Shown here in pieces: positions 6,062-14,405 of a DNA stretch of 35,506 nucleotides (position 1 is its first letter; the number at the start of each line of letters is the position of its first letter). The notes beneath the pieces are model-generated. The model saw only the letters and a program-made list of their open reading frames with translations, was not told the DNA's origin and did no database searches. The DNA lies in contig CACNRD010000010.1 of NCBI GenBank assembly GCA_902622795.1, positions 1 through 35,506 of the forward strand, given 5' to 3'. The position numbers were made by a program, and so were the translations under genes. The stretch comes from an uncultured Pelagibacteraceae bacterium. Its GTDB lineage: Bacteria; Pseudomonadota; Alphaproteobacteria; Pelagibacterales; Pelagibacteraceae.

Positions 6062-7747
6062 ATGTTAAAAAAATTAATAAAACTGATATTTATTTTTGGA
6101 TTATTCTATCAGACACCCATATATTCTAAAAGTACTACTTTTAATGACTTTAATTCTAGGGATTTATCAAATTATTTTTCAGGAATTATTGCATATGAAA
6201 ATCAAAATAATTCTAAAGCATTAAAATTTTTCAATCTTTCAAAAGTTTTACTTAACAAACATGACTCGTATTTAAAAAGGTATGTAAATTCATTAGTTTT
6301 AGACAATAAAATTCCACAAGCAATTAATGTGATCAAAAATAATGGTAATAAAGACAATGCAGATTTTTACGACGCCTATTTAATTTTAATTATTCATAGC
6401 CTAAAAAAAAATAATTTTGATGAGGCAGATGAATATTTAACTCAAAGTTTAAAATTTCAAGATCAAGATAGAATAAACTTGGTTATTTTTGAGGCTTTAA
6501 AACAATATATCTATACTTTTAAAAATAAAAAAATTTTAAATAATAAAAAAAATTTTGGGAATTTGTCTTTAATAGCGGAAACTTTTCAAAGATGTTATTT
6601 AAACGATGAAAAGACTGGAGCTTATTTTCTTAATTTAATTAATAGTCAACAAGGAGATTATTCTAGATATATCTTTTTTTATCTTAATTATTTAATTGAT
6701 AAAAATAAAATAAATGCAGCAGAAAATGTGGTTAGTCAATTTGATTATATGAACTCAACCATTTTACTATCCCAAAGTAAAAGTTGGGTAGAGAATAAAA
6801 AATTTAAGGAATTTAATAAAATTTTTTCATGTCAAAATCACAAAGATGTTGTTTCCGAATTTTTATTTTTGGTGTCCAATCTTTATTCATCCCAAGATAA
6901 TTTTGAGAAATCTAATTTTTATTTAAATTTATCAAATTATTTAAATCCAAAGTTTGAGTTTAATTTATCTTTGGTTGCAGAAAACTATTATTTAAATGAA
7001 GAATTTAATAAAGTTAAAAAAATAATTACAAAATTTAATAAAAAAGACGAGTTTTATTATTGGTTTAGATTAAAAAAAGAAGCTCAAATAATTGTTGAGG
7101 AACAAGATTATGACAATGCAATAAAGTTTATTACTGCAAAGTTTAATCAAATAGATAATCCAAACTTAAAAATGCAATTTGATATTGCAAATTTTTATAA
7201 AAATTCAAAAAATTATGAAAAAGCAATTGAATATTACTCTCAAATTATTGAAACATTAGATGATCAATCTGAACTTAGAGCAGATTTATTTTACCGAAGA
7301 GGGGGAAGCTATGAAAGGTTAGGAGATTATAAAAAAGCAGACGAAGATTTACTTAATTCTCTAAAAATAAATCCTGATGATGCTTATGTTCTTAATTATT
7401 TGGCATATTCGTGGCTAGAACGTGATTATAAGATTGATGAGTCAATGGAAATGTTGAAAAGGGCATACGAGTCAAAAAGTAATGATCCTTATATCATCGA
7501 TTCAATTGGATGGGCTTATTATCTTGTAGACGATTACATTGAGGCTGAAAAATATCTTAAAAGGGCGGTGGAGTTGATGCCCGAGGATCCAATAGTGAAC
7601 GATCATTACGGAGATATATTGTGGAAATTAAATCGCAAAATACAAGCACGATATTTTTGGAATAATGTTTTAAAGTTTGATGATACTGAAGACAGTATGA
7701 GGAATAAAATAAATATTAAAGTAATTGAAGGCCTTAAAAATTCCTAA
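6062..7747 (+). CDS. Exported tetratricopeptide-repeat (TPR) protein
   Basis: 561 residues. The N terminus (MLKKLIKLIF, hydrophobic run, TPIYS) looks like a signal peptide ending near residue 22, so the protein is probably periplasmic or outer-membrane attached. I see no clear lipobox cysteine. Degenerate TPR helices fill the middle, and clear TPR units occupy roughly residues 370-540, including YEKAIEYYSQII, RLGDYKKADEDLLNSLKINPDD, SIGWAYYLVDDYIEAEKYLK and the following AVELMPEDPIVNDHYGD. TPR arrays are protein-binding scaffolds; the partner is unknown. A TPR protein directly before ispE is a recurring alphaproteobacterial arrangement. ispE begins on the next base after its stop codon. The gene is divergent from UDG with 11 bp between start codons. 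Confidence 0.8.
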   Translation: MLKKLIKLIFIFGLFYQTPIYSKSTTFNDFNSRDLSNYFSGIIAYENQNNSKALKFFNLSKVLLNKHDSYLKRYVNSLVLDNKIPQAINVIKNNGNKDNADFYDAYLILIIHSLKKNNFDEADEYLTQSLKFQDQDRINLVIFEALKQYIYTFKNKKILNNKKNFGNLSLIAETFQRCYLNDEKTGAYFLNLINSQQGDYSRYIFFYLNYLIDKNKINAAENVVSQFDYMNSTILLSQSKSWVENKKFKEFNKIFSCQNHKDVVSEFLFLVSNLYSSQDNFEKSNFYLNLSNYLNPKFEFNLSLVAENYYLNEEFNKVKKIITKFNKKDEFYYWFRLKKEAQIIVEEQDYDNAIKFITAKFNQIDNPNLKMQFDIANFYKNSKNYEKAIEYYSQIIETLDDQSELRADLFYRRGGSYERLGDYKKADEDLLNSLKINPDDAYVLNYLAYSWLERDYKIDESMEMLKRAYESKSNDPYIIDSIGWAYYLVDDYIEAEKYLKRAVELMPEDPIVNDHYGDILWKLNRKIQARYFWNNVLKFDDTEDSMRNKINIKVIEGLKNS

Positions 7748-8593
7748 ATGAGGAATAATTATCTTAAATCTTACGCTAAAATTAATTTAGCATTAAATGT
7801 GACAGGAAAAAGAAACTCAATGCATAAAATTGAGAGTATTATTTCATTTATTGACTTACACGATTTGATCTCTATTCAAAATATAAAGTCCAATAATCAC
7901 AAAATTTCTTTTTATGGAAAATTTTCAAAGAATATAAAAAGAGAAAACACAGTTCAAAAGTTACTAGATTTACTCGATAGATCCAATTTATTAAAAAATA
8001 AAAAATTTAAAATAAGTATTAAAAAAAATATCCCACAAGAGGCTGGACTTGGTGGTGGGTCCATGAATGCAGCAGCGATATTAAATTTTTTTATAAAAAA
8101 AAAAATTATAAAACTCACAAAAATAAATATAGAAAAACTATGTAATTCAATTGGATCTGATGTGATATTAGGAATAAATTTTTCTAGTTCTATCTTGAAA
8201 TCAAACAATCAAATTAAAAAATTCACAAAGTGTCCTAAATATAATACTTTGTTGGTTAAACCTAACTTTGGATGTTCTACAAAAAAAATATACTCTGGAG
8301 TTAGGAAGTTCACTAAACCAAACCTCAATTCTCCAAAAAAACAAATGTTCAATTCAAACTATTTAATTCAGCAAGTTAATGCTCTTGAGAAAATAGCTTT
8401 TTTAAAATACCCGCGACTAAAAAACATAAAGTTATTTTTGAAAAACCTTAATAGTCCTTTATTTGTTAGGATGACTGGTTCAGGATCAGCTATTTGTGCT
8501 TATTATCAATACTCAAAAGATTGTAAGTTGGCAAAGATACAGTTTAAAAGAAAATTTAAAAATTATTGGTGCAATGTATCAAAAACTATATAA
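7748..8593 (+). CDS. ispE: 4-diphosphocytidyl-2-C-methyl-D-erythritol kinase IspE
   Basis: 281 residues. IspE phosphorylates CDP-methylerythritol in the non-mevalonate (MEP) isoprenoid pathway, feeding quinone side chains and undecaprenyl phosphate. The N-terminal SYAKINLALNVTGKR matches the family. The GHMP-kinase ATP-binding motif P-x3-GLGGGSMNAAA is clear at about residues 96-110, and the C-terminal MTGSGSA loop is the third GHMP motif. The expected 'DGYH' region reads NSMH, a mild divergence. The ATG immediately follows the TAA of the TPR gene. The coding sequence holds a run of eleven A at 8095-8105, a possible slippage site. tRNA-Gln and the cca-type gene follow on the same strand. Confidence 0.95.
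   Translation: MRNNYLKSYAKINLALNVTGKRNSMHKIESIISFIDLHDLISIQNIKSNNHKISFYGKFSKNIKRENTVQKLLDLLDRSNLLKNKKFKISIKKNIPQEAGLGGGSMNAAAILNFFIKKKIIKLTKINIEKLCNSIGSDVILGINFSSSILKSNNQIKKFTKCPKYNTLLVKPNFGCSTKKIYSGVRKFTKPNLNSPKKQMFNSNYLIQQVNALEKIAFLKYPRLKNIKLFLKNLNSPLFVRMTGSGSAICAYYQYSKDCKLAKIQFKRKFKNYWCNVSKTI
8095..8105 (+). repeat. Homopolymer run of 11 A within ispE
   Basis: Codons ATA-AAA-AAA-AAA-ATT give eleven consecutive A on the sense strand at about residue 117 of IspE. Runs of this length are known in AT-rich genomes to cause polymerase slippage. The reading frame here is intact. Confidence 0.9.
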
Positions 8594-8626
8594 ATTTTGG
8601 TTTTTTGTGCTATATGAAAACAATAT

Positions 8627-8700
8627 TGGGGCGTAGCCAAGCGGTAAGGCACTGGTTTTTGGTACCGGCATCCTAGGTTCGAATCCTAGCGCCCCAGCCA
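8627..8700 (+). tRNA. tRNA-Gln (anticodon TTG)
   Basis: A complete cloverleaf can be drawn. The acceptor stem TGGGGCG (8627-8633) pairs with CGCCCCA (8690-8696), the discriminator is G8697, and an encoded CCA lies at 8698-8700. The D arm is GCCAAGCGGTAAGGC, the anticodon stem-loop is CTGGT-TTTTGGT-ACCGG with anticodon TTG, and the T arm is CCTAGGTTCGAATCCTAG. The U1-A72 pair is typical of bacterial tRNA-Gln. A TATATG at 8611-8616 could be a -10 box placing transcription start near 8623, but no -35 is evident, so co-transcription with ispE is equally possible. The next gene starts three bases after the CCA. Confidence 0.97.
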
Positions 8701-8703
8701 TAT

Positions 8704-9978
8704 ATGGATAAATTTTTAGATAAAATATTTTTTAGGTCAAGAAATCTTGATTACATAAGTCAAAACATAAAAAAAATTACCCAGGAAACTTCAGCTCACA
8801 AAGTATTTGAAGCTATAAACAATTTTAACGAAACTAGTGAAGTTAGATATGTTGGTGGATGTATTAGAAAGATTATAAAAAAAGAAGAAATTGATGATAT
8901 AGACTTAGCCACAAACTTAATACCCACAGAAGTTTGTGATGCACTCAAAAAAAATAATATCAACTTTTATGAAACAGGAATAGACCATGGAACAATTACT
9001 GCAATTATAGGTGATCAAAAATATGAAATCACCACTCTTAGAAAAGATGTTTCAACAGATGGAAGGCATGCTAAAGTTGAATTTTCGTTAGACTGGAAGG
9101 ATGATTCAAATCGTAGAGATTTTTCTATTAATGCAATTTATTCTGATAAAGATGGAAATTTGTTTGATCCACATTATGGTAAAAAAGATATAGAAAGTGG
9201 AACAGTAAAATTTATAGGAAATCCAGAGGAAAGAATTCAAGAGGATTACTTAAGGATATTAAGATACCTACGTTTCTTTCTAAATTATTCTAATAACAAA
9301 CATGAGATAGAAATTTTTAAAACTATTAAAAGAAATATTGGAGGAATTTCAAAACTTTCTTCTGAAAGACTAGTAGAGGAATTTAAAAAATTAACAAAAT
9401 CAGATGGGTTTGTTAAATTATTTAAGGACAAAGAAAGCCTTGAGTTAATAGAGATAATTTTCCCTCAATTAAAAAATCTTCAAAGTTTTAAAAAGTTAAA
9501 TCCATACGCACAGAAAAATTTATCTAAAATTGATTTTATTTTATTGATTTCATTATTAATTATTGATGGAACTGATAACGCAGATTATTTTTTATATAAA
9601 TTTAAAATTTCTAACAAAGATCAAAAAAGAATAAAATTTATTGATGATTTTTATAAGCAAAAAGTAAATATCAATTATTTTACTGAAAAAAATTTGAACA
9701 AAATTTTTTATTTTAATGGAAGACAAGCTGTAACTGATATTATTAGTTTTAAGTTATTTATTTCAAAAAAATTAGAAAAAAAACTGGTTAAATTACTTGA
9801 TTTTTATAATAACAAAACTTTGCCAACCTTACCTGTTGGGGCAAATATTCTTATGTCAAAGTACAATATCCCCGAAGGCAAAGTTTTGGGAAACAAATTG
9901 AAGATGATAGAAGAAATTTGGGTTCGAAACGGTTTTCAAATCTCAGATAAACAAGTTCAAAAAATTGCTAAAGGTTAA
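8704..9978 (+). CDS. cca: CCA tRNA nucleotidyltransferase / poly(A) polymerase family
   Basis: 424 residues. The nucleotidyltransferase core is plain: RYVGGCIRK (about 48-56), the metal-binding DIDLATN (about 64-70), the DHGTITA block, TDGRHAKVEFSLDWKDD, then RRDFSINAI and the RIQEDYLRILRYLRFF head/neck motif near residues 180-195. Class II enzymes of this kind add or repair the 3' CCA of tRNAs; some paralogues add poly(A). The C-terminal tail from about residue 200 is alpha-helical and divergent, as usual. The ATG lies only 3 bases after the tRNA-Gln CCA end, so tRNA processing would leave a 5'-TATATG mRNA end. The start looks right because about 47 residues precede the GG motif, as in relatives. 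The stop shares TTAA with greA. Confidence 0.9.
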   Translation: MDKFLDKIFFRSRNLDYISQNIKKITQETSAHKVFEAINNFNETSEVRYVGGCIRKIIKKEEIDDIDLATNLIPTEVCDALKKNNINFYETGIDHGTITAIIGDQKYEITTLRKDVSTDGRHAKVEFSLDWKDDSNRRDFSINAIYSDKDGNLFDPHYGKKDIESGTVKFIGNPEERIQEDYLRILRYLRFFLNYSNNKHEIEIFKTIKRNIGGISKLSSERLVEEFKKLTKSDGFVKLFKDKESLELIEIIFPQLKNLQSFKKLNPYAQKNLSKIDFILLISLLIIDGTDNADYFLYKFKISNKDQKRIKFIDDFYKQKVNINYFTEKNLNKIFYFNGRQAVTDIISFKLFISKKLEKKLVKLLDFYNNKTLPTLPVGANILMSKYNIPEGKVLGNKLKMIEEIWVRNGFQISDKQVQKIAKG

Positions 9979-10451
9979 ATATATTTTACGTCTTTGATCT
10001 CAAAATTTTTCACTCCTGATGGAGTAGTAATTTCAACTAGATCGTTTTTATTTTTACCAATCAAGCCCTTACTGATAGGAGATTGAAAAAAAATTAATTT
10101 TTGTTTTAAATCAGCCTCATCTTTACCAACAATTTTATAATTGATTTTTTCTCCAGTATCTAAATCTTCAAGATAAACAGTAGAACCAAAAATTACTTTA
10201 CCGTCATTATTTAATTTAGTTACATCAATTACGTTTGCTCGTGCAATTATGTCATTAATTTCTGTTATTCTTCCTTCACTATGTGATTGTTCCTCTTTTG
10301 CAGCATGATATTCAGCATTTTCTTTTAAGTCTCCGTGAGATCTAGCTTCAGCAATTGCAGCTACTATTTGAGGTCTTTTTTTTTCCTTTAAATAAATTAA
10401 TTCCTCTTTTAGTTTATTGAGACCATTTAGCGTAATTGGTTCTTTATCCAT
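9975..10451 (-). CDS. greA: Transcription elongation factor GreA
   Basis: 158 residues from the ATG at 10451 (an in-frame TTG at 10472 overlaps hemF and is less likely). GreA stimulates transcript cleavage by backtracked RNA polymerase. The N-terminal coiled coil begins PITLNGLNKLKEELIYLK and contains the tip residues in SHGDLKENAEYHAAKEEQ; the C-terminal FKBP-like domain ends in SPISKGLIGKNKNDLVEI. It follows hemF by 4 bp on the same strand, and a GGA sequence about 10 bases before the ATG may serve as a weak ribosome binding site. It is the last gene of a trmL-hemF-greA transcription unit. Confidence 0.96.
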   Translation of the reverse strand: MDKEPITLNGLNKLKEELIYLKEKKRPQIVAAIAEARSHGDLKENAEYHAAKEEQSHSEGRITEINDIIARANVIDVTKLNNDGKVIFGSTVYLEDLDTGEKINYKIVGKDEADLKQKLIFFQSPISKGLIGKNKNDLVEITTPSGVKNFEIKDVKYI

Positions 10452-10455
10452 TTTA

Positions 10456-11283
10456 TTATTTCCATTTTGCAATTGGAGGTAAGGACATTAGTATTCCCTC
10501 TACATTACCACCAGTTTGAAGTCCAAATTTCGTTCCTCTATCATACAGTAAGTTAAACTCTGCATAACGACCTCTTTTAATATACTGTTTCTCCTTTTCT
10601 TTTAAAGTCCATTTTTTCGAAATTTTTTTTCTTATAATATTATTAAATATCATTTGAAATGTTACACCCACATCTCTTACAAATTTAAAATCTTTTTCAA
10701 AGTTATCTTTTTTATAATCAAAAAAAATACCACCTATTCCTCTTGCCTCATTTCTATGTGGTAAATAAAAATACTCATCGCACCATTTTTTGTATTTGGC
10801 ATAATATTTTTTATTATGTTGGTCACACATAAGTTTTAATTTTTTATGAAAATTATTTTTTTCACTCATATCTTTAATAGCCGGAGTAACATCCATGCCA
10901 CCTCCAAACCAATTCTTTTTTGTACAAATGAACCTAGTATTAAAATGCATTGCTGGAATATGAGGATTTTGCATATGCATTACAATTGATATCCCTGAAG
11001 CCCAAAAACTTGGATCTTTTTCAGCACCTGGAATATTTTTCTGAAATTTTTTTGGAAATTTTCCATATACTTTTGAGTAATTTACACCCACTTTTTCAAA
11101 TATTTTTCCATTACTAAGAATTCTGTATTCTCCTCCTCCCTCATCCTTTTTAGTATTTCTTTTCCAAGAAGTAGATTTAAATTTAAATTTGTTCCTCTCA
11201 AGCTTGATGATGTCATCACAAATTGCATTTTGTAATAGTTTAAACCAATTACTTGTTAGATCTTTTTTAATATCTATGTCCAT
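10456..11283 (-). CDS. hemF: Oxygen-dependent coproporphyrinogen-III oxidase HemF
   Basis: 275 residues. HemF converts coproporphyrinogen III to protoporphyrinogen IX using O2, a late heme biosynthesis step in the cytoplasm. Diagnostic blocks are ASGISIVMHMQNPHIPAMH near residues 90-109, WFGGGMDVTP near 125-134, HRNEARGIGGIFFDY near 175-190 and the C-terminal RYAEFNLLYDRGTKFGLQTGGN. Length is slightly shorter than the ~300 residues usual for the family. It starts on the base following the trmL stop and is followed 4 bp later by greA. An oxygen-requiring heme route fits an obligately aerobic marine bacterium, and its heme supplies the nearby cytochrome bc1 complex among others. Confidence 0.96.
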   Translation of the reverse strand: MDIDIKKDLTSNWFKLLQNAICDDIIKLERNKFKFKSTSWKRNTKKDEGGGEYRILSNGKIFEKVGVNYSKVYGKFPKKFQKNIPGAEKDPSFWASGISIVMHMQNPHIPAMHFNTRFICTKKNWFGGGMDVTPAIKDMSEKNNFHKKLKLMCDQHNKKYYAKYKKWCDEYFYLPHRNEARGIGGIFFDYKKDNFEKDFKFVRDVGVTFQMIFNNIIRKKISKKWTLKEKEKQYIKRGRYAEFNLLYDRGTKFGLQTGGNVEGILMSLPPIAKWK

Positions 11284-11757
11284 TTAAATTAATTTAATTT
11301 GTCTTAAACTTTCTGCCAACACTATAGCAACAGATGAGGCAATATTTAGTGATCTTACTTTATCGTTCATTGGGATCTTTAATCTATCTTTGATTAGTTT
11401 GTGAACCTTTTCAGGAACACCTGCACTTTCACGACCAAATAAAATTGTATCATCTGATTTAAACTCAAATTCAGTATAAGATATGGATCCCTTAGTTGTC
11501 ATTAAAACAATTCTCTGATTCTGCTTTTTCTCAAAAAATTTCTCAGAGCTTTGATAAAATTCAATCTGTTCAAGGTCCATGTAGTCCATGACAACCCTCT
11601 TAAACCTTTTATCTGACATTAGAAAACCACATGGCTCAATAATTTCTAGTTTTGCACCTAAACAGGCACAAGTTCTAATAATTGCTGCAGTATTTTGAGG
11701 AATATCCGGCTCATATAATGCAATTTTTGGCCCTGAAATGGTTGAATTCTGTGTCAT
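11284..11757 (-). CDS. trmL: tRNA (cytidine/uridine-34-2'-O)-methyltransferase TrmL, SPOUT family
   Basis: 157 residues. The SPOUT (trefoil-knot) methyltransferase fold is indicated by ALYEPDIPQNTAAIIRTCA at the N terminus, FGRESAGVP in the middle and the knot segment SLNIASSVAIVLAES at the C terminus. TrmL methylates the ribose of wobble base 34 in certain tRNA-Leu species and is close to the minimal family length. It is the first gene of a trmL-hemF-greA unit, divergent from petA across 91 bp. The stop codon directly abuts the hemF ATG. Confidence 0.92.
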   Translation of the reverse strand: MTQNSTISGPKIALYEPDIPQNTAAIIRTCACLGAKLEIIEPCGFLMSDKRFKRVVMDYMDLEQIEFYQSSEKFFEKKQNQRIVLMTTKGSISYTEFEFKSDDTILFGRESAGVPEKVHKLIKDRLKIPMNDKVRSLNIASSVAIVLAESLRQIKLI

Positions 11758-11848
11758 TCTATCAGTAGTAAAATTAATATTTTATATTATATGAATTCGT
11801 ATATTAAGTAATTTAAACCAAAACAGACAATATAAACAGTTACTAATC

Positions 11849-12358
11849 GTGTCAGATAAAAAACCAGAAAGAAGAGATTTCTTATTTACAGCCTCTTATG
11901 CTGTTGGAGCTGTTGGAGTAGCAGCAGTTGTTTGGCCATTAGTGGACCAAATGAATCCTGATGCGTCTGTAAAAGCGTTAGCTAGTACTGAAGTTGATGT
12001 TAGTTCTTTAAAGCCAGGTAATACAATTACCGTGCTTTGGAGAGGAAAACCAGTTTTTATAAGAAGACGAACCCAGGAAGAAATAGCAGAAGCAAGGTCT
12101 GTTAAAATGGAAGATTTGATACACCCAGAAAAAGATGAAGACAGAGCAAAAAATCCTGAATGGTTAGTAATGTTAGGTGTATGCACCCATCTGGGATGTG
12201 TGCCTTTAAATGACAAAGGAGATTATGATGGATGGTTTTGTCCTTGTCATGGTTCGCATTATGATACATCTGGAAGAATTAGAAAAGGCCCAGCGCCATG
12301 GAACATGGAAGTTCCAAAGTATGAATTTGTTAACGCTAACACAATTAAAATTGGATAA
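11849..12358 (+). CDS. petA: Cytochrome bc1 complex Rieske iron-sulfur subunit
   Basis: 169 residues starting at a GTG (11849). The Rieske protein carries electrons from quinol to cytochrome c1 in the bc1 complex. The N terminus [11 protein letters not shown] has the twin-arginine (Tat) motif followed by a single hydrophobic membrane anchor ([15 protein letters not shown]). The 2Fe-2S ligands are in CTHLGC and CPCHGSHYD, both intact. It is the first gene of petABC, with petB starting 5 bp after its stop. The 91-bp upstream region is AT-rich; TATAAA at 11831-11836 could be a -10 box, giving a leader of about 6 nt, but I see no good -35 partner. No Shine-Dalgarno sequence is apparent. Confidence 0.97.
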   Translation: MSDKKPERRDFLFTASYAVGAVGVAAVVWPLVDQMNPDASVKALASTEVDVSSLKPGNTITVLWRGKPVFIRRRTQEEIAEARSVKMEDLIHPEKDEDRAKNPEWLVMLGVCTHLGCVPLNDKGDYDGWFCPCHGSHYDTSGRIRKGPAPWNMEVPKYEFVNANTIKIG

Positions 12359-12363
12359 AATAC

Positions 12364-13626
12364 ATGAGTGATCACGAATACACACCAAAGTCAAAAGCAG
12401 GTAAATGGTTTAATGATAGATTGCCATTACTTACTTTGGCAAATCATTTAACTGATTATCCAACTCCAAAAAATTTAAATTACTGGTGGACATTTGGTGG
12501 AATTTTAACATTTTGTTTAATTACTCAAATTGTAACAGGCTTAACTTTAGCAATGCATTATATCGCTCATGCCGATATGGCATTTGAAAGTGTTGAGCAC
12601 ATTATGAGAGATGTTAACTATGGTTGGTTAATTAGATATATTCACGCAAATGGTGCCTCTATGTTTTTCTTAGCAGTTTACATTCATATTTTTAGATCAT
12701 TATTTTATGGATCATATAAATCTCCAAGAGAAATCATTTGGATTATTGGAATAATAATTTACTTATTGATGATGGCAGCTGCATTTATGGGCTATGTTTT
12801 GCCATGGGGACAAATGAGTTTCTGGGGAGCGACTGTAATAACAAACTTATTTAGTGCAATACCACTTGTTGGAGAAGGTATAGTTACTTGGTTGTGGGGA
12901 GGATATTCTGTAGATAATCCAACTTTAACTAGATTTTTTACTCTACATTATCTAATACCTTTTTTAATTTTAGGATTAGTGGTTTTACACATTTGGGCGT
13001 TACATGTTCCTGGTAACAATAATCCTGTTGGAATAGATATTAAAAAACCATCAAAGGATACAGTTCCTTTTCATCCTTACATAGTAATTAAAGATGGATT
13101 TGCATTATTGATGTTTATGATTGTATTTGCTTTTTTCGTATTCTACGCGCCTAATATTTTAGGACATGCTGACAATTATATTGAAGCCAATCCATTAGTA
13201 ACACCTGCACACATTGTGCCAGAATGGTATCTGTTACCCTTTTATGCAATTTTAAGATCAGTTCCTGACAAGTTGCTTGGGGTTGTGGCTATGTTATCTG
13301 CAATTTTAATTTTAGCTGTTTTACCTTGGCTAGATACTTCAAAAATAAGATCAGCAGTATTTAGACCACTCTATAAACAATTTTATTGGATACTAGTAGC
13401 TGACGTTTTAATATTAGGTTATATGGGTGCAATGCCTGCCGAAGGGCTTTACTTATTGATTGCAAGAGTTGCAACAGCCTATTATTTCCTTCATTTTTTA
13501 GTTATTTTACCAGTGCTAGGGTTAAAGGAGAAGACGATACCTTTACCATTAAGTATTACTGAACCCGTACTGGGAGGGTCGCCAAATATGGCAATGGCTA
13601 AAAAAAAGGAAAGTAAAATAGAATAG
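12364..13626 (+). CDS. petB: Cytochrome bc1 complex cytochrome b subunit
   Basis: 420 residues with about eight transmembrane helices. Cytochrome b holds the two b-type hemes and both quinone-binding sites. Recognisable features are the [10 protein letters not shown] region after helix A, the [10 protein letters not shown] helix with heme histidines, [19 protein letters not shown] (Qo site), and the [13 protein letters not shown] segment with the conserved PEWY motif. The C-terminal tail is charged ([11 protein letters not shown]). The stop TAG overlaps the GTG start of petC by one base, and petA lies 5 bp upstream, indicating one operon. Confidence 0.98.
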   Translation: MSDHEYTPKSKAGKWFNDRLPLLTLANHLTDYPTPKNLNYWWTFGGILTFCLITQIVTGLTLAMHYIAHADMAFESVEHIMRDVNYGWLIRYIHANGASMFFLAVYIHIFRSLFYGSYKSPREIIWIIGIIIYLLMMAAAFMGYVLPWGQMSFWGATVITNLFSAIPLVGEGIVTWLWGGYSVDNPTLTRFFTLHYLIPFLILGLVVLHIWALHVPGNNNPVGIDIKKPSKDTVPFHPYIVIKDGFALLMFMIVFAFFVFYAPNILGHADNYIEANPLVTPAHIVPEWYLLPFYAILRSVPDKLLGVVAMLSAILILAVLPWLDTSKIRSAVFRPLYKQFYWILVADVLILGYMGAMPAEGLYLLIARVATAYYFLHFLVILPVLGLKEKTIPLPLSITEPVLGGSPNMAMAKKKESKIE

Positions 13627-14405
13627 TGAAAAACATTCTTAAACTATTTTCAGTAATAATATTGTTTTGTGTGTCCAGTGCTAATGTAATTTCTGCAGAA
13701 AAGGTTGAGTACTTAAAAACTGACTGGACCTTCAAGGGTCTGTTCGGAAAATTTGATAGAGCTTCACTTCAAAGAGGTTATCAAGTTTATACAGAAGTCT
13801 GTGCAGCTTGCCATTCAATGAAATATTTGAGTTATAGAAATTTATCTGAAAAGGGTGGGCCAGAGTTTTCAGTGGCTCAAGCTAAAGCAATTGCTGCCTC
13901 ATTTGAGGTAACAGACGGACCAAATGCTGATGGTGAAATGTTTCAACGTCCAGGAAAATTATCTGATAAATTTGTGATGCCTTATGAAAATGTTAAGGCA
14001 GCAGAAGCAGCGAATGGTGGTGCATATCCTCCAGATATGTCGGTATTAGTAAAGGCTAGAGGGGGCGGAGTAGATTATATTTATTCTTTATTGCAGGGCT
14101 ATGAAGATGCTCCAAGTGGAATGATTTTAGATGAAGGCGTTCATTACAATAAATATATGTACGGTAATAAAATTAAAATGTCAGCACCTCTCTCAGACGG
14201 AATTATTGAATATACAGATGGAACGAATCCAAGTGTTGAACAAATGTCTAAAGATGTAACTACTTTCTTAATGTGGGCAGCAGAACCAAGCTTAGAAGCT
14301 AGACATCAAATGGGCTTTAAAGCCATAGTTTATTTGATAATTTTAACCACACTTGTTTATTTTAGCATGAAGAGAATTTGGTCACGTGTTAAATCGGAAG
14401 TTTAA
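13626..14405 (+). CDS. petC: Cytochrome bc1 complex cytochrome c1 subunit
   Basis: 259 residues starting at a GTG overlapping the petB stop (TAGTG). Cytochrome c1 accepts electrons from the Rieske centre and passes them to cytochrome c. A signal peptide (through NVISA) precedes the mature protein. The covalent heme site is CAACHS near residues 57-62, and a C-terminal anchor helix (IVYLIILTTLVYF) keeps it in the membrane. The conserved PPDMSVLVKAR and GVDYIYSLLQGY segments are present. It is the last gene of petABC. Its 3' end overlaps the convergent ychF by 24 bp, so no terminator lies between them. Confidence 0.97.
   Translation: MKNILKLFSVIILFCVSSANVISAEKVEYLKTDWTFKGLFGKFDRASLQRGYQVYTEVCAACHSMKYLSYRNLSEKGGPEFSVAQAKAIAASFEVTDGPNADGEMFQRPGKLSDKFVMPYENVKAAEAANGGAYPPDMSVLVKARGGGVDYIYSLLQGYEDAPSGMILDEGVHYNKYMYGNKIKMSAPLSDGIIEYTDGTNPSVEQMSKDVTTFLMWAAEPSLEARHQMGFKAIVYLIILTTLVYFSMKRIWSRVKSEV

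Noticed and set aside
6054..6068. Tiny plus-strand frame ATG-TCT-AAA-TGT-TAA before the TPR gene, a possible leader peptide
   Set aside because: At four codons, and overlapping the predicted -10 box and the real ATG, it would not be on the transcript if transcription starts at 6062.
7954..8208. 84-codon minus-strand frame within ispE with a hydrophobic stretch
   Set aside because: It opposes the GHMP kinase motif region of a clear gene; the hydrophobic residues come from reverse-complement lysine codons.
11789..11802. Imperfect palindrome ATATGAATTCGTAT between trmL and petA, a possible operator
   Set aside because: Only 12 of 14 positions are symmetric, and the region is so AT-rich that such palindromes are expected by chance. 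No repeat of it occurs near other promoters in the window.
11896..12216. 106-codon open frame antisense to petA
   Set aside because: It lies entirely within the Rieske gene, with no motif or start context. It is a shadow of the more GC-rich petA codons.
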